NCBI GenBank assembly: GCA_047638695.1
Contig: JBLINY010000088.1
Span: 1-19,432, forward strand
DNA from: JAHECQ01 sp047638695
GTDB lineage: Bacteria > Actinomycetota > Acidimicrobiia > Acidimicrobiales > SZUA-35
Direction: 5' to 3'
Length of the DNA: 19,432 nt
A program made the position numbers and the translations under genes. The first letter of the stretch is position 1; the number at the start of each line of letters is the position of its first letter. This document shows positions 7,247 to 14,459 of this stretch, one piece after another. Below the pieces are notes generated by a model that saw only the letters and a list, made by a program, of their open reading frames with translations, ran no database searches and was not told where the DNA came from.

Positions 7247-8296
7247 TCAGTACCCGAGTTCGGTGGCAGCCCGTTCGAGGGCAACCGTGACCGACCACTC
7301 GGTACGAGCCAAGCGCAGATCGGGATTCGAGCCATCGGCGTAGAGTCCGGCCGCGCTCATCCAGAAAGCAGCCGATCGCATGGCGTAGAGCAACTGGTAG
7401 TAGCGACACTTCTCTTCATCGATCTCAATACCGGTCGCTTCCTGATATCGATCGAAGAAGAGCTGGCGAGGGACCACGTTCGACAACAGGTCTGTGCCCT
7501 CCCGATTGAGTTCAGTGAGCATGTAAGCCACGTCGTACATCGGGTCGCCAATGACCTGGAGTTCCCAGTCGAGGACAGCCGACACTCGATCGTTGTCGAT
7601 CAGAACATTGCCGGTGCGGTAGGCGCCGTGAACAAGCGTGAGCTTGTCGGTCTCCGGTGCGTTTACTTCGAGCCAGCCAATCAGATCGGCCAGGATCGGA
7701 TGGCCGGGGTGAGCCGAGTCTGCGACCAGTTTCTTCCACTTGGCGATCTCGCCGAGGGCGAACCCCTTGCCCCCTTCGGGGACACCGAGGAAGTCGAGGC
7801 CGACCCCTTGCCAGTCGGCGGTATGAATGGCGGCGAGGGCGTCGGTGAAACTGACCGGCAGTTCTCCTCGTTCCGCAGCCGCAGCGTAGAACTCGCGTCC
7901 CGCTCGCCGCCACGGACTAGGGCACTCTCCCGGCACCCTCTCCATAATCAGGGCGGGGGCTCCGAGAGCTGCCGGCTCGGGTTCGTACCAATAGACCTTT
8001 GGCGCTGGAACATCCGTGGCTTCAAGACACCGCAACACCTTGAACTGGTGGCCGAGGTCCGACGTTTCCCGCAACAATGCGTTGCCGGGGTCGCGCCGCA
8101 GACACAACCCACGGGTCTGTTCGCCATCGGCATCGGTCCAGCGAGCGTCGAACAACCAAGTTTCATGCGACCAGCCGACAGCGATTTGTGTCATGCCATC
8201 GATCACGACCGGGCCCTTTGCTTCCAGCTTCTCGGCCAGGTAGCCGGCAACGATGCCGTTGAGTTCAGCTTGGTCTGCGGTCTTGTCGTCACTCAT
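7247..8296 (-). CDS. APH/ACAD11-type phosphotransferase-family protein, catalytic Asp replaced, 349 aa
   Basis: Aminoglycoside phosphotransferase-fold protein of the subgroup related to the kinase domain of ACAD10/ACAD11, which phosphorylates hydroxyacyl-CoAs, rather than of antibiotic-resistance enzymes. The N-lobe (FDARW, then CLRRDPG at 65-71), the hinge MERVPGECP (118-126) and the metal-binding VLDWELQVIGDP (241-252, Asp243) are normal. The catalytic loop reads LVHGAYRTGN (221-230), where family members have HGDYR..N: Ala225 occupies the place of the catalytic Asp (codon GCC instead of GAC). Asn230 is retained. It may be an inactive binding or regulatory protein, or use another base. It overlaps the upstream 140-aa gene by ATGA and has a GGAG site 8 nt before its ATG. 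The sulfatase-family gene follows after 29 bp. Confidence 0.9.
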   Translation of the reverse strand: MSDDKTADQAELNGIVAGYLAEKLEAKGPVVIDGMTQIAVGWSHETWLFDARWTDADGEQTRGLCLRRDPGNALLRETSDLGHQFKVLRCLEATDVPAPKVYWYEPEPAALGAPALIMERVPGECPSPWRRAGREFYAAAAERGELPVSFTDALAAIHTADWQGVGLDFLGVPEGGKGFALGEIAKWKKLVADSAHPGHPILADLIGWLEVNAPETDKLTLVHGAYRTGNVLIDNDRVSAVLDWELQVIGDPMYDVAYMLTELNREGTDLLSNVVPRQLFFDRYQEATGIEIDEEKCRYYQLLYAMRSAAFWMSAAGLYADGSNPDLRLARTEWSVTVALERAATELGY

Positions 8297-8715
8297 TTGG
8301 CGATCTCCATTCGGCGGTCGATGTCGCGTCGCAGATGGGGGCGCACGACATCAAGGGCGACAGCGGCCCGGCTACTTTCCTCCGGACCGGCGTCGGCCAT
8401 CTCGGCGTAGAGAGCTTCGATCAACGGATCAAGGACGGCGACCCGCCGATCGGCCCCCAGCGTTTCAATGGCGAGCTCGACGGCGGGAGGTGCATCGCTG
8501 AGCAACTCACGTAGCTCGCCGTGCAGCGTCGTCATGTCATCAAGCTCAGCTCGGACATGATCAGGGGCCAGTGCGATCTGTTTCGAAAGCCGCTCGAGGA
8601 TCACTGAGGCCATAAACGTCTGGGTGCGGGAGTACTCGTCACCGACAGCAGGGGCGATGTCAGCCTTGAGGGTGGCCGACAACCGCCCGAGGAGCTCGCT
8701 CGGGTCGATACTCAT
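8293..8715 (-). CDS. Small helical protein coupled to APH-like gene, 140 aa, unknown function
   Basis: Unrecognised protein, predicted almost wholly alpha-helical from its Leu/Ala/Glu pattern, with no cysteine, no signal peptide and no membrane segment. The ATG at 8715 overlaps the TGA of the upstream lipocalin-like gene, and its own TGA overlaps the ATG of the APH-like gene: both joins are ATGA, so the three proteins are probably made by coupled translation. An in-frame start at 8769 is less likely because it lies within the upstream gene. Small proteins beside APH-type kinases have precedent: LvaB is needed with the kinase LvaA in Pseudomonas levulinate catabolism. A similar helper role is inference from position, and I see no sequence match. 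Confidence 0.85.
   Translation of the reverse strand: MSIDPSELLGRLSATLKADIAPAVGDEYSRTQTFMASVILERLSKQIALAPDHVRAELDDMTTLHGELRELLSDAPPAVELAIETLGADRRVAVLDPLIEALYAEMADAGPEESSRAAVALDVVRPHLRRDIDRRMEIAK
8305..8308 (-). promoter_or_regulatory. Ribosome binding site of the APH-like gene
   Basis: GGAG on the minus strand, 8 nt before the ATG at 8296, within the last codons of the 140-aa gene. It supports this start in addition to ATGA coupling. Confidence 0.5.
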
Positions 8716-9671
8716 GACAGGGCCCAGCTGCCGGCCTTCTTGGCCGCCGACCAGGTGTGCATTGGCCACATATCTTGATCCTCACCCCACCATTCGGTGC
8801 CATCATCGAGCTCCCAACGGACGAGGCTGTTGATGTCGATGAAGGTGTGTCGGTTGATGAAGATGCGACTCACAGACTCACCAACGGCGCGGAATGCATC
8901 GCCATTGGCATCGGTGCCCGCAATGGTGATCTTCTCGACATAACCCTCGGTCGGGTGCCGAACTACTGAACGGTCGCCATCGGTGAAGTCGACCTGGTGC
9001 TCGCCCCGTTTCACAAAACCGTAGGCCACCCGGTCGTTGCCATCGCGAGTGTTGGTGACCGCGAGGAATCCGTTGCCGCCCTCGCCGGCACCGGTAACAT
9101 AGCCAGCCTGACGGGGCCGGTTCTCAGGCCTCTTACCCCAGGTCCGGTCTCGCATACCCCAGCAGTCGATCTCGATCGTCTCGCCGTGCAACACGATGCT
9201 GCCGGTGACGTGACCAATCTGGTCGAAGTGAGCTGCTTTGCCGAATGTCGAGCCACCTGACGCCAATGGCCGTGGCGGGTCGACGGCAGCGAACCGAAGA
9301 TCGGCCGTGAACCGGCCGGGGTCGTCATAACCCAGGCGGTACGCCATCGTCGGCTCCTCGACCTTGATCGAGACGCCATTCGGCAGCTCACAATCAGTGA
9401 AGTCGAGGTCGGCCGGTCGTTCCAGGGCGGTGAAATTGGCCGAATACTGCACAGCCCAGGGCAGAAACTCGCCATCGTCCCAAACCCACGCGCCACCGGC
9501 GACCGTACCGATGTTGTGACGGATCATGTTGTAGAACCAGCCGCCCAACTTCCGTTCGGCGTTGTGCCACGAGAACCATGCTGTCTCGGTGTGCCACCAC
9601 TCATCTGCCGCAAGATGGCCGTGGAGGCCGTCGTCTTCTGGCCCGAATACCGGGACTGTCGTTTCGCTCAT
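8712..9671 (-). CDS. Lipocalin/CrtC-like protein (DUF7064/7065 type), 319 aa
   Basis: Tryptophan- and glycine-rich beta protein without signal peptide. Its opening WWHTETAWFSWHNAERKLGG and a middle segment with CWGMRDRTWGKRP resemble proteins that actinobacterial and proteobacterial genomes place beside APH-type phosphotransferases and CoA ligases, annotated from memory as DUF7064/DUF7065 or CrtC/AttH-like lipocalins. The fold is known for carotenoid hydratases and hydrophobic ligand binding, so binding or hydration of a lipophilic substrate is a reasonable guess but unproven. The frame is open to 10019, but the ATG at 9671 is chosen because the extension would overlap the divergent ligase gene. 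It is the first gene of the minus-strand unit and ends in an ATGA overlap with the 140-aa gene. Confidence 0.8.
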   Translation of the reverse strand: MSETTVPVFGPEDDGLHGHLAADEWWHTETAWFSWHNAERKLGGWFYNMIRHNIGTVAGGAWVWDDGEFLPWAVQYSANFTALERPADLDFTDCELPNGVSIKVEEPTMAYRLGYDDPGRFTADLRFAAVDPPRPLASGGSTFGKAAHFDQIGHVTGSIVLHGETIEIDCWGMRDRTWGKRPENRPRQAGYVTGAGEGGNGFLAVTNTRDGNDRVAYGFVKRGEHQVDFTDGDRSVVRHPTEGYVEKITIAGTDANGDAFRAVGESVSRIFINRHTFIDINSLVRWELDDGTEWWGEDQDMWPMHTWSAAKKAGSWALS

Positions 9672-9761
9672 GAGATCTTTCGTTCGTGGCCGACCCAGTG
9701 TGGCGCGTCTAACACGGCCGCAATCTAGATCACTGCACGATGGTAGGGCTACGTTCGGAGT

Positions 9762-11405
9762 ATGACCCTGGGACGACGCATCCTGCCCGATGCCACCGTG
9801 GCCGACTACTACCGTCGGGGCTGGTGGCGCGACCGCACGGTGGTCGATGACTTTCTTGACCAAGTCGAACGGCGGCCTGACGCCACCGCCATCGTGAGCC
9901 AACACGCCAACCGGCCAACTGAACGCATGACCTACCGCGAGCTTGAGGTGGCAAGTCGTCGCATTGCCGGCGCTCTCATTGACCTCGGCGTCGCAAAGGG
10001 CGAGGCGGTGTCGATTCAACTTCCGAACAGCTGGGAGTTCCCGGCGATGGCCTATGGCATCCTGCGGGCCGGCGGCGTCGTCAACCCGTTGGTTCCCATT
10101 TTCCGGTCACGCGAGCTCGAGTTCGTGCTGGGTCGTACCGGCAGCCGTGTGTTGGTGGTGCCCGACGTGTACCGGAACCACGATCATGCGGCGATGGCCC
10201 TCGACCTTCTGTCGACCGTCGAGTCGTTGGAGCATGTCGTCGTCGTCGGGGAAACAAGCGGCGAGGCCATCTCGTTCACCGACCATTTCATGGCGAAGAC
10301 ATGGGAAGCAACACCGGGCCTCGACGACGATCTCGAAGCACGAAAGGCTTCGGCCGACGACCTGATCGAGATTCAGTTCACCTCGGGCACAACAGGCGAG
10401 CCCAAAGGAGTGCTTCATTCCCACAACACCGTCTACTCGGGCGGACGTTGCATCAGCGATGTGTATGGCCTCACGCAGGACGACGTCTGCTTCATGGCCT
10501 CGACGCTGTCGCACCAAACCGGCTTCGGCTACGGCATGACCAAGCCGCTCAGCATGGGAATGAAGATCGTCTACCAAGATGCCTGGGACCCCGAAGGCAT
10601 GCTCGATGCCATCGAATCCGAGGGTGTCACCTGGACCGTGTCAGCAACAGCGTTCGTCATGGACCTGGTTGCCGCCCAGCGTCGCAAACCTCGCAACGTC
10701 GAGAAGTTTAAGTACTTCATCTGCGGCGGCGCACCGATCCCCCCGAAGGTGGTCGAAGACTCAATGGAGATCCTCGGAGCTGAGCTGGTGGCGGTTTGGG
10801 GAATGACCGAGAACATGGTGGTGACCACCACTCGACCCGGTGATCCCGTATCGCTCGTGTCCGATTCCGACGGCACTCTCGTCGATTGGATGGAGATTCG
10901 GATCACCGATGACGACGGTCGCCAGGTCGCCGAAGGCGAGTCGGGCAATCTGGCCTGCCGGGGGCCCAGCCAGGCACTGGGCTACTTCCACCGGCCCGAT
11001 CTCTACGAAGCAGCCTCGCCCGACGGCGACTGGTTCGACACCGGCGATGTCGCCCGGCTACGGACCGATGGCGGAATCCGTATCGTCGGTCGAACCAAGG
11101 ACATCGTCATTCGAGGCGGCGAGAACATCCCGGTCGCCGAGGTCGAGGCCGGGCTCCTGCGCCACCCGAATGTAGCTGAGGTGTCGGTTATCGGTTTGCC
11201 CGACGATCGGCTGGGCGAACGAGCTTGCGCCGTCATCAGTACCGACGGCGCGACACCGACGCTGGCCGACCTGACTGCCTTCCTCGACGAGTCTGGGATG
11301 GCCAAACAGTTCTGGCCCGAGCGGCTCGAGGTGATGGAAGAGATGCCAAAGACGCCGTCTGGAAAGATCCAGAAGTTCAAGTTGCGGGAGTTGCTGACAG
11401 GCTGA
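9762..11405 (+). CDS. Acyl-CoA synthetase (AMP-forming), cyclohexanecarboxylate-CoA ligase-like, 547 aa
   Basis: Adenylate-forming enzyme that activates a carboxylic acid with ATP and joins it to CoA. All core motifs are intact: P-loop TSGTTGEPKG (207-216), WGMTE (346-350), TGD with Asp427, the hinge region GRTKDIVIRGGENI (443-456) and the C-terminal catalytic Lys535 in TPSGK. Length is typical. The N-terminus (ADYYRRGWWRDRTVVDDFL) resembles cyclohexanecarboxylate-CoA ligase (AliA)-type and related FadD proteins; substrate choice cannot be read. The ATG at 9762 is preceded by GGAG only 1 nt away, too close for a standard ribosome binding site. It is divergent from the lipocalin-like gene across 90 bp, so the two transcription units may be coregulated. 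The Cys-cluster gene follows after 7 bp. Confidence 0.93.
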   Translation: MTLGRRILPDATVADYYRRGWWRDRTVVDDFLDQVERRPDATAIVSQHANRPTERMTYRELEVASRRIAGALIDLGVAKGEAVSIQLPNSWEFPAMAYGILRAGGVVNPLVPIFRSRELEFVLGRTGSRVLVVPDVYRNHDHAAMALDLLSTVESLEHVVVVGETSGEAISFTDHFMAKTWEATPGLDDDLEARKASADDLIEIQFTSGTTGEPKGVLHSHNTVYSGGRCISDVYGLTQDDVCFMASTLSHQTGFGYGMTKPLSMGMKIVYQDAWDPEGMLDAIESEGVTWTVSATAFVMDLVAAQRRKPRNVEKFKYFICGGAPIPPKVVEDSMEILGAELVAVWGMTENMVVTTTRPGDPVSLVSDSDGTLVDWMEIRITDDDGRQVAEGESGNLACRGPSQALGYFHRPDLYEAASPDGDWFDTGDVARLRTDGGIRIVGRTKDIVIRGGENIPVAEVEAGLLRHPNVAEVSVIGLPDDRLGERACAVISTDGATPTLADLTAFLDESGMAKQFWPERLEVMEEMPKTPSGKIQKFKLRELLTG

Positions 11406-11412
11406 CCCTCAT

Positions 11413-12123
11413 ATGACCAGCCACGAGGGCCAAAGCGACGGCGGACAAGACCCGACGATCGAGATCGTTGACGCTGAGACGGACACGACCTGGCAGTTCG
11501 AGCGGAGCTTTCTGGAATCGAATTGGACCTGTATCTGGGGTGCCGGCTGCAAGGGCATCTTGAGTGAAGAAGCAGAGAGCCTGAACCAGGGCTGCTGCAG
11601 TCTTGGGGCCGAGCTCGACCCTGACGAAGCTCGGAACCTGTCGGCTCTTGCTGCCACCCTCGATCCGGCGCGATTCCAACACTCATCGATGGCGGACGCT
11701 GGCATCTTCGCCGACGATGCTTCGGATCAGCATGGCTGGCGAACCCGTGTGGTCGACGACGCCTGCATCTTCCTGAATCGCCCCGGCTTTACCGGTGGCG
11801 AGGGGTGCGCCCTTCACCTCGAGGCACTGGCCAGCGACGAGTCACCTCTCGAGTGGAAGCCCTCGGTGTGCTGGCAATTGCCGGTTCATGTCGACTGGAG
11901 ACCGACGGCAAACGGCGGTGAGCAGGCCCAGATGCGTCGCTGGCAGCGGGCCGACTGGGGACAGCACGGCGACACCATGGCCTGGGTGTGCACCGAACAG
12001 CCAGAGGCCTACGTTGGCCACCACCGGGTGATCGACTCGCTCGGTGAGGAGATCGAGCACATCGTCGGCACACCGGTATTCGTCGAGCTGAAGAAGAGAC
12101 TCGGTTCAGACCCGAACCTCTAG
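11413..12123 (+). CDS. Cys-cluster (YkgJ/DUF3109-like) protein, 236 aa
   Basis: Soluble protein with seven cysteines at 40, 46, 61, 62, 118, 132 and 153 in conserved-looking contexts (NWTCIWGAGCKG, NQGCCSLGAEL, DDACIFLNRPGF, GCALH, VCWQLP). This pattern resembles the YkgJ-like zinc/iron-chelating Cys-cluster proteins and the actinobacterial DUF3109-like family. Metal or Fe-S binding is likely, function unknown. Many Trp residues follow in the C-terminal third. It starts 7 bp after the ligase stop, so probably cotranscribed, without a visible ribosome binding site. Whether it serves the ligase pathway, or is simply carried along, cannot be told from sequence. Confidence 0.85.
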   Translation: MTSHEGQSDGGQDPTIEIVDAETDTTWQFERSFLESNWTCIWGAGCKGILSEEAESLNQGCCSLGAELDPDEARNLSALAATLDPARFQHSSMADAGIFADDASDQHGWRTRVVDDACIFLNRPGFTGGEGCALHLEALASDESPLEWKPSVCWQLPVHVDWRPTANGGEQAQMRRWQRADWGQHGDTMAWVCTEQPEAYVGHHRVIDSLGEEIEHIVGTPVFVELKKRLGSDPNL

Positions 12124-12216
12124 CGATAATCCCTGCCCTCGCTCCCTCGCTGGGCCCGCTCGATTCTCAATTCTGCGAACATCTATCCCACGAGCATTCA
12201 CCTCACGCGGACTCCC

Positions 12217-12276
12217 ACCAAGACATCCCTGACCAAGACATTCCCCACCAAGACATCCCCTACCCAGACATGCCTC
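12217..12276 (+). repeat. 15-bp tandem repeat, four copies, entering a start codon
   Basis: Four consecutive 15-bp units, consensus ACCAAGACATCCCCT, lie at 12217-12231, 12232-12246, 12247-12261 and 12262-12276. In the last copy a base change turns ACATC into ACATG, which is the ATG of the following gene. In that gene's frame the untranslated upstream copies would read as HQDIP/DQDIP-type pentapeptides, but no ATG, GTG or TTG lies in frame between 12126 and 12270. The preceding 12124-12216 holds nothing I recognise. Confidence 0.75.
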
Positions 12277-13502
12277 CGCCGGTGCTCCAGCCGAACTCTT
12301 CTCACCCGACGGCCCACGCCCCGTTCGAGGAGCAACTCGTCCCGTTCGAAGACCCAGCCGTCGACACGTTCGCCGACGGCGACACTCGCAGCGTCCTTCT
12401 CGTCATGGGCGCCATCGTCGTCGTCGCCCTCCTCGCAGCCGGCGCACTGACGTTCTTCTCGGGATCAGGCTCCGATGCACCCGCCCGCTTGGCTGTCCTT
12501 GATGGTCAACCCGACCAGCCCGGCATCACCCCAGCGACGCTGGACGACTCGTACCGTGATGGCCCGCAGCCGCTCTCTTGGGCCGCGCAACCGACTGACA
12601 CCGACAACGTGTTCGCCGTATTCCAGAAGATGGGTGCCCTTTCGTACGAAAAAAGCTCACCGGGAGTGTTCGACGCGACCTACTACGAGGCCGAGCCCGA
12701 TGCGCCCACCGAAGCCGCGTATGCCCTCTGCCTCAGAGCGGTCGGCAATGGCCGAGATCTCGAGTGTTCGGGCTACGACAACGGCACCACCCACACGGTC
12801 TACGGCTTCGATTGGCAAGCAACGCTCTACCATCTCGCGTCCGGTGAAGAGGTGCTGAGCGAGGCTGTTCGCAGCAAACGAGCGACCTGCCCGGCCATTG
12901 CCTTTGAAGCATCCTCGGAACAGCAGCCGCACGTCGGCGACCTGCTCCAGCGCACCTCGTCGTTCGGTAACCCAGACGAGTACACCGGGCTCCATCTACT
13001 CAACGATCTGGACAACGGCTCGGCCCGCTGGTGCGAGACGCCGACTGCGTTGCCACAAGTCGGCCCCGCAACCACCGGGCCAGCGGCATTCCTGATGATC
13101 GGCCGCTCGGCGTCGCTCGAGAGCGTCTATGGCCGGTTCGAAGCCGGCACCGACGACCCAGCCCAGGTCACCCACATCGCTTGCATCTCGTTCGACAAAG
13201 CAGGCGACGCCCAGCACACCTGCGACTTCGGTGATGGCTATCAGTTGAAGTTCAACAAGGGGGCTCATCTGGTGGTCTTGGTCGACGCCGCAACCGGAGA
13301 GATCCTCGCGTCGGAGTTCTTTCAGGCATCGACCAGCTGCCCCAACTTTTACGACTTCCACGAAGGCAACATCGTGGTACGCAACGGCGCCCTGGCCGAC
13401 GCTGCCTTGGTGTGGATGACCGACACGATGGCGGCATCGCGGCCCGACGACACCACGTCGGAAGACCGTTCGACGGAGGTGGGCGACTCCGACGACGGCT
13501 GA
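12270..13502 (+). CDS. Single-pass membrane-anchored protein of unknown function, 410 aa
   Basis: About 40 acidic cytoplasmic residues precede one transmembrane helix (about 42-64, VLLVMGAIVVVALLAAGALTFF), and the remaining 345 or so residues should lie outside the membrane. The exterior part has several Cys pairs that could form disulfides and an acidic, Ser/Thr/Asp-rich tail. It matches no family I recognise. The ATG at 12270 lies inside the fourth copy of a 15-bp tandem repeat and has no ribosome binding site; a GTG four codons later is an alternative. A DsbA-fold protein gene follows after 16 bp, a plausible but unproven partner for disulfide formation. Reliable as a coding gene because of length, codon use and clear topology. 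Confidence 0.8.
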   Translation: MPPPVLQPNSSHPTAHAPFEEQLVPFEDPAVDTFADGDTRSVLLVMGAIVVVALLAAGALTFFSGSGSDAPARLAVLDGQPDQPGITPATLDDSYRDGPQPLSWAAQPTDTDNVFAVFQKMGALSYEKSSPGVFDATYYEAEPDAPTEAAYALCLRAVGNGRDLECSGYDNGTTHTVYGFDWQATLYHLASGEEVLSEAVRSKRATCPAIAFEASSEQQPHVGDLLQRTSSFGNPDEYTGLHLLNDLDNGSARWCETPTALPQVGPATTGPAAFLMIGRSASLESVYGRFEAGTDDPAQVTHIACISFDKAGDAQHTCDFGDGYQLKFNKGAHLVVLVDAATGEILASEFFQASTSCPNFYDFHEGNIVVRNGALADAALVWMTDTMAASRPDDTTSEDRSTEVGDSDDG

Positions 13503-13518
13503 CCAATAGCCTGAACCC

Positions 13519-14400
13519 ATGCTCGAGATAACCGAATACACCGACCCCATCTGCTCGTGGGCTTGGGGCAGCGAGCCCAAGTTGCGGCTTTTGCGGTGGC
13601 GCTACGAGGGATCGACGAGCTGGCGCCGAGTCATGGGCGGCCTCGTTGGTGATTCCTCTTCGCGTCGGCCCGATTGGGATCCGATCTTGGCAGCCAAACC
13701 AATGCCCGAGTACTGGAAAAAGGTGACACAAAAGACCGGTGCTCCGTATCCCTTCGCGATGCACTACATGCTCCGATCGACCGATCCGGCTGGACGAGCG
13801 GTCAAGGCGGCCGAGCGGCAAGGAGAAGCGGTCGCAGAGGCTGTCTTGCGTCGTCTGCGCGAGACAACGTTCATTTTCGGTAGGCCCCCGGGTGAGCACG
13901 ACCAGATCCTCGCTGCCGTCGCTGGCGTTCGCCAGCTCGACATTGCCCGCCTCGAGGCTGACCTAAGCGACGCTACCGTCGCCGCTGCGTACGAGGCTGA
14001 CTGGACTGAGACAAGAAAGCCGAACGATCACGTTCGCCATCTCGAGGGCGACTGGATGGGGATCGGGAATTTGAAGCACAGCGAAGGCCACGATCGATAT
14101 GCCTTCCCAACCCTGATCTTCTCGGGATCGACCGGCGAATGCACCGTGCCGGGCTGGATGCCATTTGACGCCTACGAAGCAGCCATGGACGAAGCCGAGC
14201 CCGGCAGCACGGCCGAGGCCCGGCCCGACCCAACGCCGACAGAGGCCTTCGACCGGTGGCCCATGCTCACCCCGGTTGAGCTTGACCTCCTCTGCGGTGC
14301 GGGGGCCAAAGTCCCCGAGGGTGTCGTCAGCTACGACTGGGGCGATGGGGTCGTCTACATGACCGACGCCGAAGCGACGGCCACGTCAGGACTCCCTTGA
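13519..14400 (+). CDS. DsbA/FrnE-family thioredoxin-fold protein, 293 aa
   Basis: Thioredoxin-fold protein of the DsbA/FrnE/SpxH type: TDPICSWAWGSEP at residues 8-20 replaces the CxxC motif, keeping only Cys12, and FPTLIF (about 196-201) supplies the cis-proline loop. The WAWG form is common in cytoplasmic DsbA-like proteins, some of which act as ClpXP adaptors or glutathione-dependent isomerases, so a classical thiol oxidase role is unlikely. There is no signal peptide. The last 80 or so residues (from EARPDPTPTEAFDRWP) look like a separate small domain. The start is 16 bp after the preceding stop without a visible ribosome binding site. Function unknown beyond the fold. Confidence 0.85.
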   Translation: MLEITEYTDPICSWAWGSEPKLRLLRWRYEGSTSWRRVMGGLVGDSSSRRPDWDPILAAKPMPEYWKKVTQKTGAPYPFAMHYMLRSTDPAGRAVKAAERQGEAVAEAVLRRLRETTFIFGRPPGEHDQILAAVAGVRQLDIARLEADLSDATVAAAYEADWTETRKPNDHVRHLEGDWMGIGNLKHSEGHDRYAFPTLIFSGSTGECTVPGWMPFDAYEAAMDEAEPGSTAEARPDPTPTEAFDRWPMLTPVELDLLCGAGAKVPEGVVSYDWGDGVVYMTDAEATATSGLP

Positions 14401-14459
14401 CCGCTACCCAGAGTGCTGCCTTCGGGAACCAGCCGGCGAGCACCAACGTCTGAACATAT

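Noticed and set aside
7247..8296. Aminoglycoside resistance gene
   Set aside because: The protein belongs to the ACAD11-like branch with CoA-pathway neighbours and lacks the catalytic Asp, so antibiotic resistance is not supported.
9672..9761. Possible divergent promoter elements in the 90-bp gap
   Set aside because: TAGGGCT and TCTAGA-like words are present, but no -10/-35 pair with acceptable spacing could be defended on either strand.
9672..10019. N-terminal extension of the lipocalin-like gene
   Set aside because: It would read through the divergent promoter region and into the acyl-CoA ligase coding region, and its sequence shows no conserved feature. Similarity begins just after the ATG at 9671.
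14413..14443. Imperfect hairpin GTGCTGCC/GGCGAGCAC between the DsbA-fold and lipoprotein genes
   Set aside because: It has a one-base bulge and a 14-nt loop, and no T-run follows. Not enough for a terminator call.
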